From: Imperialibacter sp963977595
GTDB taxonomy: Bacteria > Bacteroidota > Bacteroidia > Cytophagales > Cyclobacteriaceae
Assembly (NCBI RefSeq): GCF_048007035.1
Contig: NZ_CP180355.1
Coordinates: forward strand, 5,270,001-5,334,000
Direction of reading: 5' to 3'
DNA: 64,000 nt
The position numbers and the translations under genes are program-made. Shown in pieces: positions 26,675 to 35,117 of the stretch; position 1 is the first letter of the stretch, and every line of letters starts with the position of its first letter. The notes beneath the pieces were generated by a model, which ran no database searches, was not told the origin of the DNA, and saw only the letters and a program-made list of their open reading frames with translations.

Positions 26675-26971
26675 TCACTGCGGCTGAATAGTTTTCACAT
26701 TTAGATGCCCGCCTACAGCCCTAAGAACTTTTAGTATGGTTTCAAATTGAGGCTTTGATCCATGTGAGAGTGCCTTGTACAAACTAGGACGACTCAAGCC
26801 TGTTTCCGCAGCAATTTTTGACATTCCCTGAGCTTTTGCCACATGTCCAAGGGCGGCAATTATATCCGATGTTTCGCCTTCCTCCAGCACGTTGTTCAGA
26901 TATTCTGCGATCATATCGTCGTCATCTAAATATTCGGCGATATCGAATTTTGTTGTCTTCATTTTCTTCAT
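26675..26971 (-). CDS. HigA-like addiction module antidote
   Basis: 98 residues from the ATG at 26971, which has aggaa just upstream; a second ATG lies three codons on, and an open frame reaches further up but would overlap the toxin remnant. MKTTKFDIAEYLDDDDMIAEYLNNVLEEG and an HTH with MSKIAAETGLSRPSLYKALS are diagnostic of the 'putative addiction module antidote' family that pairs with HigB/RelE-like killers. The protein would bind its own operator and its toxin. Only 4 bp separate it from the toxin gene, which carries a premature stop, so it may now be an orphan antitoxin. Confidence 0.88.
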   Translation of the reverse strand: MKKMKTTKFDIAEYLDDDDMIAEYLNNVLEEGETSDIIAALGHVAKAQGMSKIAAETGLSRPSLYKALSHGSKPQFETILKVLRAVGGHLNVKTIQPQ

Positions 26972-26975
26972 ATTC

Positions 26976-27281
26976 CTAAAATGACTTTTTGTACTCTTCC
27001 CATAATTGCCTGGCTTTGATAATGTCCTTTTGTTGAGAGGATTTGTCTCCACCATTAATTAACAGGACAATTCTGCCGTCGACGTCCTTTTAATACACTC
27101 GATACCCTTTTCCGTGGTGAATTCGCAATTCGCTTAAACCTTGGCCGACAGGTTCACAGTCCCCAAAATTGCCGTGTTCTTCTATGCGCTGAATTCTGAA
27201 AAGTATTTTGGCTTTTGCACGATTGTCTTTTAGCTTCTTTAACCACTTGTCGAATTCATCGGTCTTTTCCACAGAATACAT
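26976..27281 (-). pseudogene. HigB/RelE-like addiction module toxin, interrupted by an in-frame stop
   Basis: The reading frame from the ATG at 27281 gives 63 residues (MYSVEKTDEFDKWLKKLKDN ... HHGKGYRVY), then TAA at 27090-27092. In the same frame it goes on for 37 codons (KDVDGRIVLLINGGDKSSQQ and onward to YKKSF) up to a TAG at 26976-26978. The total of about 101 codons equals the usual length of this toxin family, in which RVYY is followed by a basic strand and the LLxGGDKSxQxxDI motif, so the TAA most likely replaces a tyrosine codon. The C-terminal motif is needed for activity, so the short product is probably harmless. Confidence 0.8.
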
Positions 27282-27627
27282 ACGTGAATGTATTCACTTG
27301 GATACACTTTTCCAATTAAGCTAAATGGAAATGTTGAATGGGGTAAGGTGCCTCACAACAAAAGAACACCGACCAATATTCTCTATTATCAGTGCCGTTC
27401 TTCCATATTATCTAACAATTGAAAAAGGCTACTGCCATCATCAGGGGGATGTCGTTCCGGCGACGGGTTCCGGTGGCGGGTTTAATGTTGGATCGCTCGT
27501 TCCTCGCCAGGGCGTTGGTTTGGGGTCGATGTGGCCGCTACCTTTGTATCTAAAAGGCTCAGACAAATTTGAAGCAGTACGCACCCTCATACAAAGAATT
27601 GGCCGAACGACTTATTTTTAGCTTTTC
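27282..27627. other. Intergenic region with repeat family F, copy 1
   Basis: 346 bp. An 80-bp segment (about 27348-27427; core catattatctaacaatt) is repeated with roughly three-quarters identity at 29287-29371. A 98-codon plus-strand frame here reads through this repeat and is unlikely to be a gene. Confidence 0.5.
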
Positions 27628-28113
27628 CTATGCTTTGATAGGTACAATTACTTGACTAATAAGAGAATTGTCATTGTTAATTTTTCTAATCGTCCAACTC
27701 TCGTAAATCAAGGTCATTACAAATGAGTCGGTCTCAAAGCTTACTTCATTCATTTTCTTGTCAAGTCTGTCACTCCATTCTTCTGCTCGTTTAGAGGCTT
27801 CAATTGACTCAAAACCTGGATAGGCTAAAGACCAATTTGTCCCCCAAACAAAGCCTTCAGGTTTATTGTTCTTCTCCCACGCTTCGTAGCTAGTGAATAT
27901 GTCGTCCCACGATTTTTTAATAAGGTCGTCATTTACCAGAGTTTTATAAGTCAAGTCATAACAGTGCTTAAAAGTCAATAAGTACCTTCCTGCTAAGTCC
28001 CCAACCCAATTTGTTTCAATTTCAAATTGATAGTCTCTAACGTAGTCAACAAACCCGTGTCTTAAAACAGCGACATCGTAAATATCTTCCAATTTTAACT
28101 TGTCAATTCCCAT
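27628..28113 (-). CDS. Hypothetical protein
   Basis: 161 residues from the ATG at 28113; a TTG two codons upstream is less likely. Soluble, mixed alpha/beta, with YLLTFKHCYDLTYKTLVNDD and SWDDIFTSYEAWEKNNKPEG. The tryptophan- and tyrosine-rich sequence resembles no family I know. AT-rich like its neighbours at 28.3-29.3 kb, which suggests an acquired block. Confidence 0.55.
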   Translation of the reverse strand: MGIDKLKLEDIYDVAVLRHGFVDYVRDYQFEIETNWVGDLAGRYLLTFKHCYDLTYKTLVNDDLIKKSWDDIFTSYEAWEKNNKPEGFVWGTNWSLAYPGFESIEASKRAEEWSDRLDKKMNEVSFETDSFVMTLIYESWTIRKINNDNSLISQVIVPIKA

Positions 28114-28293
28114 GCTCAATTTTTTAACTTGTTCACTACTCGCTCATATGTGGTAGAGGTAAGCACTTCAACTCCCACTAGAGCTTAGCCACTCAACTGA
28201 TAAAATTAACTTTTTGTGGCTGACAATCCACGTCGAAGAATGAGGGAAAACCAACGCAGCCTACATTCATTGAAGGCCTGTGTTACCTAACCT

Positions 28294-28845
28294 TTAGTCA
28301 ATTTTTTCTAGCTCTGTGAACACTATGAAGGATATTACATTTTCGCCTGGAATTCGGTAAGCGCCTTTCGCACCTGTGAGGTAAGCCATTACAGCAGTCA
28401 TTTCCCATCCATCAGTTTCATCTGCATACCATTTGTTTTTTGTTAGCCTTTCAAATTGTTTTCGCTCACCAAATTCCCTTACGACTCGAGAATCTAGCTT
28501 TATGTTCTCTAAAAGGTAAGAATTTGACCAAGCCCAGAGCCATGTATTGGAAGACTTAGAGACACTTCCAACTTCTTGGTAGGATATTCGTAGCATTAGG
28601 GAGTCTCCATTGAAAAACTCAATTAGTCCGGTCTCTTGATCATATGACCACCTCTGATAAGTGCTTAAACCAAATTCATTTTTACAAATTTCCTGTCTCT
28701 CTGTAAGATAGTCGTACGATTGAGTTAGGTAGTCAACGAACTCATCCGTTGCATCTGGTTTGGTTAAATCTTGTTGATTCACTGGGCTTATTTGATTGCA
28801 GCTAAAGAAAAGAACAGATATAAATAAGACAAAACGATGCTTCAT
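28294..28845 (-). CDS. Hypothetical lipoprotein
   Basis: 183 residues from the ATG at 28845. MKHRFVLFISVLFFSCNQ is a lipoprotein leader (Cys16). The mature part has short strands (LSTYQRWSYDQETGLIEFFN, DGWEMTAVMAYLTGAKGAYR) with no recognised family. It begins 2 bp behind the stop of the membrane protein gene upstream, so the two are surely co-transcribed. Confidence 0.6.
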   Translation of the reverse strand: MKHRFVLFISVLFFSCNQISPVNQQDLTKPDATDEFVDYLTQSYDYLTERQEICKNEFGLSTYQRWSYDQETGLIEFFNGDSLMLRISYQEVGSVSKSSNTWLWAWSNSYLLENIKLDSRVVREFGERKQFERLTKNKWYADETDGWEMTAVMAYLTGAKGAYRIPGENVISFIVFTELEKID

Positions 28846-28847
28846 AT

Positions 28848-29279
28848 TTAGTGAGTAGCAATAGCTAATGTCCGCCAATAGGTAGCTAATCCCAACGAGT
28901 TGGCCAGAGTTATCATAACCAACAAGGATGCTTCAAAATCACCAAAAGCAAGGCCTGTGAGAATCATTTCTGAGGCATGAAATAAATCGAATCTAGCCAG
29001 TAGTATGATGATCATGCCCACTACCAGAGAGTTCAAATAGGATTGATCAGTTTTTCTATTTTGAATCAAGCTTAGAACTACAATCATTAGCACGATTAAA
29101 ACCTTGATATAAAAATATTGTGTTAGTAGGCTTGGCAAATTGTCTTGTGAAAGTTGGCGATCCAGAAATGTTAGTTGGTCTGAGTTGATTAGCCAAAAAG
29201 TTGGCCTAGCGGCAAGCAGAAAGAAAGTACCTGCAGCAGTGAGTTTTAAGATTGTATTCAGCCTGATCTTTTCCGTCAT
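28848..29279 (-). CDS. Hypothetical membrane protein
   Basis: 143 residues, ATG start. Four hydrophobic segments (about 12-30, 54-72, 82-100 and 110-135), with LLVMITLANSLGLATYWRTL as the last. No family recognised. First gene of a two-gene unit with the lipoprotein. Confidence 0.6.
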   Translation of the reverse strand: MTEKIRLNTILKLTAAGTFFLLAARPTFWLINSDQLTFLDRQLSQDNLPSLLTQYFYIKVLIVLMIVVLSLIQNRKTDQSYLNSLVVGMIIILLARFDLFHASEMILTGLAFGDFEASLLVMITLANSLGLATYWRTLAIATH

Positions 29280-29286
29280 TCAGGTA

Positions 29287-29371
29287 TGGTAGGTAACAAA
29301 AGAATATAGACCACCCATATTCTCTTTTATCGCCACCAATCTACCATATTATCTAGCAATACAAAAAGTCA
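29287..29371. repeat. Repeat family F, copy 2
   Basis: Shares atattctcttttatc and ccatattatctagcaat with 27348-27427. It lies upstream of the membrane protein gene, as copy 1 lies upstream of the toxin remnant. Confidence 0.45.
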
Positions 29372-29391
29372 AAATCTGACTGCTTCAAGCA

Positions 29392-30618
29392 CTACATGCC
29401 TGTCATCCCCGCCTTCTTCCCCTCCAAATATTCCCTCTCCAATCTATTGGTGCAGGTGCTAATGGCCTTGTCGATGGCGGCAAGGGCCTGGGTGGGCTCG
29501 CCGTTTTTGGCGTGGTACTCGGCGTAGGTGCCGTGGAGGAGGTAGGTGCGCTTGCTCATGGCAGCAGCATCGATAGTGTCGAGCTCCTTTTTGGCGTCAG
29601 CCAACCGCTCCATTTGCAGGTAGGTAATGGCCCGGGAAAGCCGGATGCTGTCGGAAGGCATCAGGTCATGCATCTCGTTGTAGTAGTCGATGATCTGCTG
29701 CCAGTTGGTATTCTCAAACTTGATGGCCCTGATATGCTCAGCCGCAATGCCAGCCTCCAGGTGGTAAATAGACCGGTCGGGGTACAGCATGGCTTTGTTC
29801 AGGGCGTCGTTGCCAAGCACAATGAGGGGGAAGTGCCAGGTGGAGCGATCCTGGTGCTTCAAGTCTACTATTTTACCATCCACAATCTTGGAGTCGAGCC
29901 GAGAGGCGTGAAAGCACAGCAGCCCAAATAAGGCGTAAAGGCTGCCTGACCTGAACTGCTCCTTCACCAGCAGGAGCTTGCACAGGCGCAGGGCCTCACC
30001 GCAAAGGTCTTTGTCGATGAGCTGATTGAGCTTGGTGGAGTGGAAGCCTTCGTTGAAAATGAGGTAGATGATCTGCTGCACCGCTGAGAGCCTGCCGTCG
30101 ATCTCGTTGGGTGCGGGGTAGTCAAGGGTAATGGTGAGCTCCTGAATCTTTTTCCTGGCCCGCATCAGCCGTTTTTTGATGGTCTCATCTTTCTGGAGCA
30201 GGGCCACGGCTATTTCCTTCATGGAAAAACCCGAAATGGCCTTGAGGGCAAAGGCAATTTGCTCTTCCCTGGAAAACCCGGGATGGCAGGCTACAAAAAG
30301 CATCCTCAGCTGGCTGTCCTGCACTTCGTGGTCGAGAAAGTACTCATTGATTTCGAGGGTTGCAGCGCCATGGACTGTTTTTTCGTGTCGCTGCTTTTGG
30401 GCATTGATCTGCCGCATCAGGTCAATGGCCCTGTTCTTCGCTGCCTGGGTAAGCCAGGCTTCCGGGTTGTCGGGCTGGGCCTCCCGCCACTTAAGCGAGG
30501 CCTGCAAAAAGGTGTCCTGAATGGCATCTTCAATCAGCTCGAGGTGGGCGAGACCGAAGATTTTGGACAAAATGGCGACCAGCTTTCCGTATTGATGCCG
30601 GAAAAGATGGTCGACCAT
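29392..30618 (-). CDS. ECF sigma factor with C-terminal TPR-like extension (ECF42 type)
   Basis: 408 residues from the ATG at 30618; a TTG at 30642 would overlap the DGPF gene by 11 bp. Sigma-2 region at about 10-75 (EDAIQDTFLQASLKW, WLTQAAKNRAIDLMRQ), sigma-4 at about 115-170 (SMKEIAVALLQKDETIKKRL), then a long extension (about 180-405) with the DUF6596 signature IYLIFNEGFHSTK and TPR-like helices. This class needs its extension for activity, has no anti-sigma factor, and is encoded next to DGPF/YCII-domain proteins, exactly as here: the DGPF gene at 30632-30979 lies immediately upstream on the same strand. Confidence 0.92.
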   Translation of the reverse strand: MVDHLFRHQYGKLVAILSKIFGLAHLELIEDAIQDTFLQASLKWREAQPDNPEAWLTQAAKNRAIDLMRQINAQKQRHEKTVHGAATLEINEYFLDHEVQDSQLRMLFVACHPGFSREEQIAFALKAISGFSMKEIAVALLQKDETIKKRLMRARKKIQELTITLDYPAPNEIDGRLSAVQQIIYLIFNEGFHSTKLNQLIDKDLCGEALRLCKLLLVKEQFRSGSLYALFGLLCFHASRLDSKIVDGKIVDLKHQDRSTWHFPLIVLGNDALNKAMLYPDRSIYHLEAGIAAEHIRAIKFENTNWQQIIDYYNEMHDLMPSDSIRLSRAITYLQMERLADAKKELDTIDAAAMSKRTYLLHGTYAEYHAKNGEPTQALAAIDKAISTCTNRLEREYLEGKKAGMTGM

Positions 30619-30631
30619 GCTATGGGGCTGC

Positions 30632-30979
30632 TTACCTGTCAAACTTCACTACCTCACGAATTTCTACTGTTCCGCCGAGGTGGTAGTCAGGATAATCCTG
30701 GGCAATCTTCACGGCCTCTTCTACGCTGTTGGCGGCGGCGGTGTAGTAGCCCCCTACAAGCTCCTTGCTTTCTACAAACGGCCCGTCGGACTCTATCCTG
30801 TCAGGCCCGGAGACCCGCTTGGCCGTGGCATAAAGTGCTGCGCCGCCTCGCAAAATGCCCTGTTCCTTCATTTTGTCACCCCAGGCAAACCACCTGCCCA
30901 TTTGGGTTTGTATTTCTTCTGGTGAAAGGCCCAGCTCGTCGTAGCTGGCACCTATAAATATCATCATGAATTCTTTCAT
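30632..30979 (-). CDS. YCII/DGPF-domain protein
   Basis: 115 residues, ATG start. MKEFMMIFIGASYDELGLSP and the DGPF motif SDGPFVESKELVGGYYTAAA place it in the YCII-related family, ferredoxin-like folds of unknown activity. Encoded with its partner ECF42-type sigma factor, which follows 13 bp downstream. In this class the DGPF gene is often itself a target of the sigma factor. Confidence 0.92.
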   Translation of the reverse strand: MKEFMMIFIGASYDELGLSPEEIQTQMGRWFAWGDKMKEQGILRGGAALYATAKRVSGPDRIESDGPFVESKELVGGYYTAAANSVEEAVKIAQDYPDYHLGGTVEIREVVKFDR

Positions 30980-31074
30980 CGTATAAAAGTTAAATGGTTT
31001 CTAATGTATTAAATTCCAGCGCTTTTGCCATCTAAAAGCTTACGCTTTATCGGCCTGATTGCTTCAATATACTG

Positions 31075-31449
31075 CTAGTTTCTCGAATGAAAGGCCACCC
31101 TGTTTCCTTCCGTGTCGATGAACTGCGCCATGAAGCCGTTGGGCCCAAGGGACGTTTTGGGCACGATGACCTTGCCGCCGGCCTTTTCTACCCTCGACAG
31201 CGGGGTTGTCAGGTCGTCGCCGCCATTAAGGTACACCAGCGCTCCTTTGTCGGAAGGTTCGCTACCAGGACCGAAGGCAATGCCGCCGCCTACACCGTTT
31301 TCCCAGTCGGCCGGGAAGAACGCCATGGTCATGCCCATTGATTCCATCGACATGGTTTCCATTTTTGCATCCAGTACCTGCTCGTAAAATGACTTGGCCC
31401 TGTCGAAGTCTTTGGCTGGCACTTCAAACCAGTTAATTGCATTTTTCAT
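31075..31449 (-). CDS. VOC family (glyoxalase/bleomycin-resistance-like) protein
   Basis: 124 residues, ATG start. Two beta-alpha-beta-beta-beta units, with INWFEVPAKDFDRAKSFYEQ and a C-terminal FMAQFIDTEGNRVAFHS. His and Glu positions typical of metal-binding VOC enzymes are only partly present, so it may be a binding protein rather than an enzyme. It lies upstream of the DGPF-sigma pair on the same strand with a 95-bp gap, a common arrangement, so it may share their regulon. Confidence 0.85.
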   Translation of the reverse strand: MKNAINWFEVPAKDFDRAKSFYEQVLDAKMETMSMESMGMTMAFFPADWENGVGGGIAFGPGSEPSDKGALVYLNGGDDLTTPLSRVEKAGGKVIVPKTSLGPNGFMAQFIDTEGNRVAFHSRN

Positions 31450-31796
31450 CTTGTTAGTCGTTTTGGTGAAACATGATTTGCCCTATGACGAGGCCGGGTT
31501 TGGGAAAGGGGACAAGTGGGAGGAAAGTTTTTTGCTAATTAGAAGGTTGGAGGAGTGAGAACGAGAAGCCATGCAGGGAACACGGAGGATAAGATTTCTC
31601 CGCTCCGCTACGAAATGGCCGTTACCGACGGCTCGGTGCCAGTAGTAGCCGATTTGCATATTGTTCACTATAACTAAAGGGCTGTACACAGGAGTACCGC
31701 CATTCCGTAAGCAAAGGGGATGTCATATTTAAAGAAACAGGTTTAGTCTAATTGAAAATCTTACTAGTTTCGAAACATCGTTACAAACCGAAGTCT
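31450..31796. other. Intergenic region with an inverted family D repeat
   Basis: 347 bp between divergent genes. gatttctccgctccgctacgaaat at 31593-31618 is family D in inverse orientation. No distinct promoter element was found. Confidence 0.45.
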
Positions 31797-32798
31797 ATGT
31801 CCTCTAACAGAAGAGATTTTATTCGCAAGTCTGCCCTTGGTGCAGGTGTGCTGGGCGTGTCGTCATTGGCGGCGTGTGCCAGTAAAGGTGAGCCGAAGCA
31901 GGCAGCCGGGCCAGACCCGTCCACCACTGGCACAAAGCCCATTGTTATCGCTACCTGGGCGCATGGCATGCCCGCCAATGAAAAGGCCTGGGAGCTGCTG
32001 AGTCAGGGCGGTAGCAGCCTCGATGCGGTAGAGGCCGGAGTGAGGGTCGTAGAGTCAGATCCTGAGGTGCAAACGGTTGGCCTGGGCGGCTTCCCCGACA
32101 GGGATGGCGTGGTGTCGCTGGATGCGTGCATCATGGACTATGACAGCCGCTGTGGCTCGGTAGCATTTTTGGAAGAGATTGAAAACCCGATTTCGGTAGC
32201 TCGCAAGGTGATGGAGGAGACTCCTCATATCATGCTGGTAGGAGAGGGTGCTCAGCGTTTTGCGGTGGAGCAGGGGTTTGAAAAAAAGAACCTGTTGACA
32301 GAAAAGTCGAAACAGGCTTACGAGAAATGGCTGGAAACGGCAGAATACAAGCCGGTCATCAATATTGAAAACCACGATACCATTAGCATGCTGGCTTTGG
32401 ACAGCCAGGGCCGACTAGCAGGCGCTTGTACCACCAGCGGGGCTGCCTGGAAGATGCACGGCCGTATTGGTGACTCTCCGATCATCGGCGCTGGTCTCTT
32501 CCTTGATGGCGAAGTAGGTGGCGCTTGTGCTACTGGGTTAGGAGAGGCAGTGATCCGGGTGGCAGGCAGTGCCATGGTGGTGGAGCTGATGCGGAATGGG
32601 ATGAGTCCTGGAGAGGCCTGCAAAGCCATTGTAGAGCGTATTGCCGCCAAGCACCCATCCGTCGCCGATCTGCAGGTAGGCTTTTTGGCGCTGGACAAAT
32701 TTGGCAACTATGGCTCCTACGCTATCCATAAAGGCTTCAACTTTGCTGTGTACAACAACAATGGCAATACACTGATTGATGCCGTGAGTAAGTATTGA
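31797..32798 (+). CDS. N4-(beta-N-acetylglucosaminyl)-L-asparaginase, Tat-exported
   Basis: 333 residues from the ATG at 31797 (MSSNRRDFIRKSALGAGVLG, a Tat leader; a Cys in SSLAACAS may be lipidated). Ntn-hydrolase of the asparaginase-2/aspartylglucosaminidase family: autocleavage is expected before the nucleophile Thr in HDTISMLALD (about residue 196 of this start), and GRIGDSPIIGAGLF and CATGLGEAVIRV are family motifs. The enzyme cleaves the GlcNAc-Asn bond of glycoasparagines from N-glycoproteins. A periplasmic site fits foraging on glycans. Confidence 0.93.
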   Translation: MSSNRRDFIRKSALGAGVLGVSSLAACASKGEPKQAAGPDPSTTGTKPIVIATWAHGMPANEKAWELLSQGGSSLDAVEAGVRVVESDPEVQTVGLGGFPDRDGVVSLDACIMDYDSRCGSVAFLEEIENPISVARKVMEETPHIMLVGEGAQRFAVEQGFEKKNLLTEKSKQAYEKWLETAEYKPVINIENHDTISMLALDSQGRLAGACTTSGAAWKMHGRIGDSPIIGAGLFLDGEVGGACATGLGEAVIRVAGSAMVVELMRNGMSPGEACKAIVERIAAKHPSVADLQVGFLALDKFGNYGSYAIHKGFNFAVYNNNGNTLIDAVSKY

Positions 32799-32888
32799 AC
32801 TGATAAGAATTGTTTACCTGGTAAGTTATTGAAACATTTTTTGAGTAAGTAGTCAACCTATTTTGGTACAAAAGTGTCATTGCATGAG

Positions 32889-35099
32889 ATGAGGCGTATT
32901 CTCTTTTTACTAGCTATTTGGATAACAGGGGCAAACACATTCGCCAGGCAAACTGATCACTCTATTGCCCGGAAGTGGAATGAAGTGCTGCTTGAGGCCG
33001 TCAGGAATGACTTTGCCAGGCCCACTGTTCATGCTCGCAATCTTTTCCACATCTCTGCCGCCATGTACGATGCCTGGACGGCCTATGATGAGAAGGCAGA
33101 GCTGTACTTTCTGGGGCGGTATCATGGAGATTTTTATTTCCCTTACGATGGCATACAGGCGCCAGAAGACCGAAGGGCCGCTCAGGAGGAGGCCATTAGC
33201 TATGCAGCCTACAGATTGATCAGTCATCGTTTTGCCTTTTCTCCCGGAGCCCAGAATATCTTCCTGGCCGCTTACAAACAGATGCAGGAAAGCGGCTATT
33301 CGCTTTCGTTTACATCCACCGACTACTCAACCGGCTCCCCGGCGGCACTTGGTAATTATATAGCCGAAAAAGTGATTCAGTTCGGCTTGCAGGATGGCTC
33401 TAACGAAGCGAATTTATATGCCAATCAGTACTATGCTCCCCTCAACGATAAGCCGCTGAATCCATTGATGCCGGGAAATCCCAATTTGAAAGACCCCAAT
33501 CGCTGGCAGTCGCTGGAGCTTGGTGCGTTTATCGATCAGGGCGGAAACCCTATTCCAGGTGGCAATATTCCGTTTTTGAGCCCCGAGTGGGGCAATGTCA
33601 CTCCGTTTTCTATGAATGCGCTTCATTTCACCCCACATGAGAGAGACGGTGACGAGTACCTGGTGTATCACGACCCGGGCCCGCCCGTTTATTATGTTAA
33701 AGACGATAAGGAGGCCATGGCAGCCTATGTGTGGACGTTCAGCCTGGTGGCTGCCTGGTCGTCTCACCTCGATCCGTCCGACGGCGTGATGTGGGACATT
33801 TCTCCCGCCTCTCTTGGCAACATAGCTTACGCCGAGCTTCCGACAAAAATGGAAGACTATCCGGCCTTCTATGATTTTGCCAACGGGGGAGACATAAGCA
33901 AGGGCTATGACGTGAACCCAGCCACCGGAGAGCCATACGAGCCTCAAATAGTAGCCAGGGGAGATTATACTAGGGTATTGGCCGAATTCTGGGCCGATGG
34001 ACCCAGCTCTGAAACACCGCCGGGGCACTGGTTTGTGATTCTCAATTATGTAAACGACCACCCGCAACTGGTGAAGAAGTTCATGGGGCAGGGAGAGGTT
34101 TTGGATGACCTCGAATGGGATATCAAAGCCTATTTTATCCTTGGAGGCACCATGCACGATGTAGCCATTGCCGCATGGAGTGTCAAAGGATACTATGACT
34201 ATATCAGACCGGTGTCTGCTATTCGCTGGCTGTCCGGCGTTGGCCAGTCCTCCGATCCCAAGTTGCCGAGGTATGATCCCGGCGGGTTTAAGTTGTATGA
34301 CGGACTGATAGAGTCAGTGAAAGCTGGTGACCCACTGGCAGGGCCGAACAGAGAAAATGTTGGTAAAATAAAATTTAAGGCGTGGAAGGGGCCGCAGTAT
34401 GTATTCGATCCGGCCACGACCGACGCAGGTGTTGACTGGATCCTGGCGGACTACTGGTGGCCTTATCAGCGACCGTCGTTCGTTACACCACCTTTCGCAG
34501 GCTATGTTTCAGGGCATAGCACCTATTCAAGGGCTGCAGCCGAAGTGCTGTCTTTGCTAACGGGCAGCGAATATTTTCCAGGTGGTATGGGTGAATTTGA
34601 TGCGGAGAAAAATGAGTTTCTGGTGTTTGAAGAAGGCCCGAGCGCCGATGTGGTGCTCCAATGGGCCAGGTACCAGGACGCTTCCGATCAGTGTAGTTTA
34701 TCAAGGATATGGGGTGGCATTCACCCGCCTATGGATGATATCCGTGGACGAATGATGGGCCATGAAATAGGAATTGATGCTTTTAACTTTGCCAACAGGT
34801 TTTTTGACGGTGTCACTACTGGCTTGAAGGAGCGCCAGCTGGTGAAAAACCAGGTGACGGTGTACCCGAACCCTGTGCAGCGGGGAAACGCTCTGACGCT
34901 GTCATTTAACAATCGTATGTCGCATGCTCGGGCCGAGCTTATTACCATGGAGGGGGCATCCGTCGCCGCCAGCGAGCTTTCGGCTGCATGGGCCGGGCAA
35001 ACCCTCGATCTTGATGTTGCGGGTTTGAAGCCTGGGTTTTATCTGCTGCGCATCAATTCCGGCAGCACCTCGGAGATCCACAAGGTCATTATTGAGTAA
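32889..35099 (+). CDS. Vanadium-dependent haloperoxidase/PAP2-related secreted protein with type IX sorting domain
   Basis: 736 residues from the ATG at 32889 (MRRILFLLAIWITGANTFA leader; a GTG five codons upstream is less likely). The long helical body shows NLFHISAAMYDAWTAYDEKA near the N-terminus and the phosphatase-like GYVSGHSTYSRAAAEVLSLL about residue 540, then SLSRIWGGIHPPMDDIRG, which together give the Ser-Gly-His and Arg/His residues of the vanadate/phosphate pocket. The C-terminal ~80 residues (VTVYPNPVQRGNALTLSFNN ... GFYLLRINSG) form a type A T9SS sorting domain, so the protein leaves the cell through the type IX system. Halide oxidation is possible but unproven. Confidence 0.9.
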   Translation: MRRILFLLAIWITGANTFARQTDHSIARKWNEVLLEAVRNDFARPTVHARNLFHISAAMYDAWTAYDEKAELYFLGRYHGDFYFPYDGIQAPEDRRAAQEEAISYAAYRLISHRFAFSPGAQNIFLAAYKQMQESGYSLSFTSTDYSTGSPAALGNYIAEKVIQFGLQDGSNEANLYANQYYAPLNDKPLNPLMPGNPNLKDPNRWQSLELGAFIDQGGNPIPGGNIPFLSPEWGNVTPFSMNALHFTPHERDGDEYLVYHDPGPPVYYVKDDKEAMAAYVWTFSLVAAWSSHLDPSDGVMWDISPASLGNIAYAELPTKMEDYPAFYDFANGGDISKGYDVNPATGEPYEPQIVARGDYTRVLAEFWADGPSSETPPGHWFVILNYVNDHPQLVKKFMGQGEVLDDLEWDIKAYFILGGTMHDVAIAAWSVKGYYDYIRPVSAIRWLSGVGQSSDPKLPRYDPGGFKLYDGLIESVKAGDPLAGPNRENVGKIKFKAWKGPQYVFDPATTDAGVDWILADYWWPYQRPSFVTPPFAGYVSGHSTYSRAAAEVLSLLTGSEYFPGGMGEFDAEKNEFLVFEEGPSADVVLQWARYQDASDQCSLSRIWGGIHPPMDDIRGRMMGHEIGIDAFNFANRFFDGVTTGLKERQLVKNQVTVYPNPVQRGNALTLSFNNRMSHARAELITMEGASVAASELSAAWAGQTLDLDVAGLKPGFYLLRINSGSTSEIHKVIIE

Positions 35100-35117
35100 G
35101 GCGGGGGGCATTGGCTT

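Noticed and set aside
27325..27621. Plus-strand frame of 98 codons
   Set aside because: Its first part is repeat family F, also found at 29287-29371, and the remainder has low-complexity composition unlike the surrounding genes.
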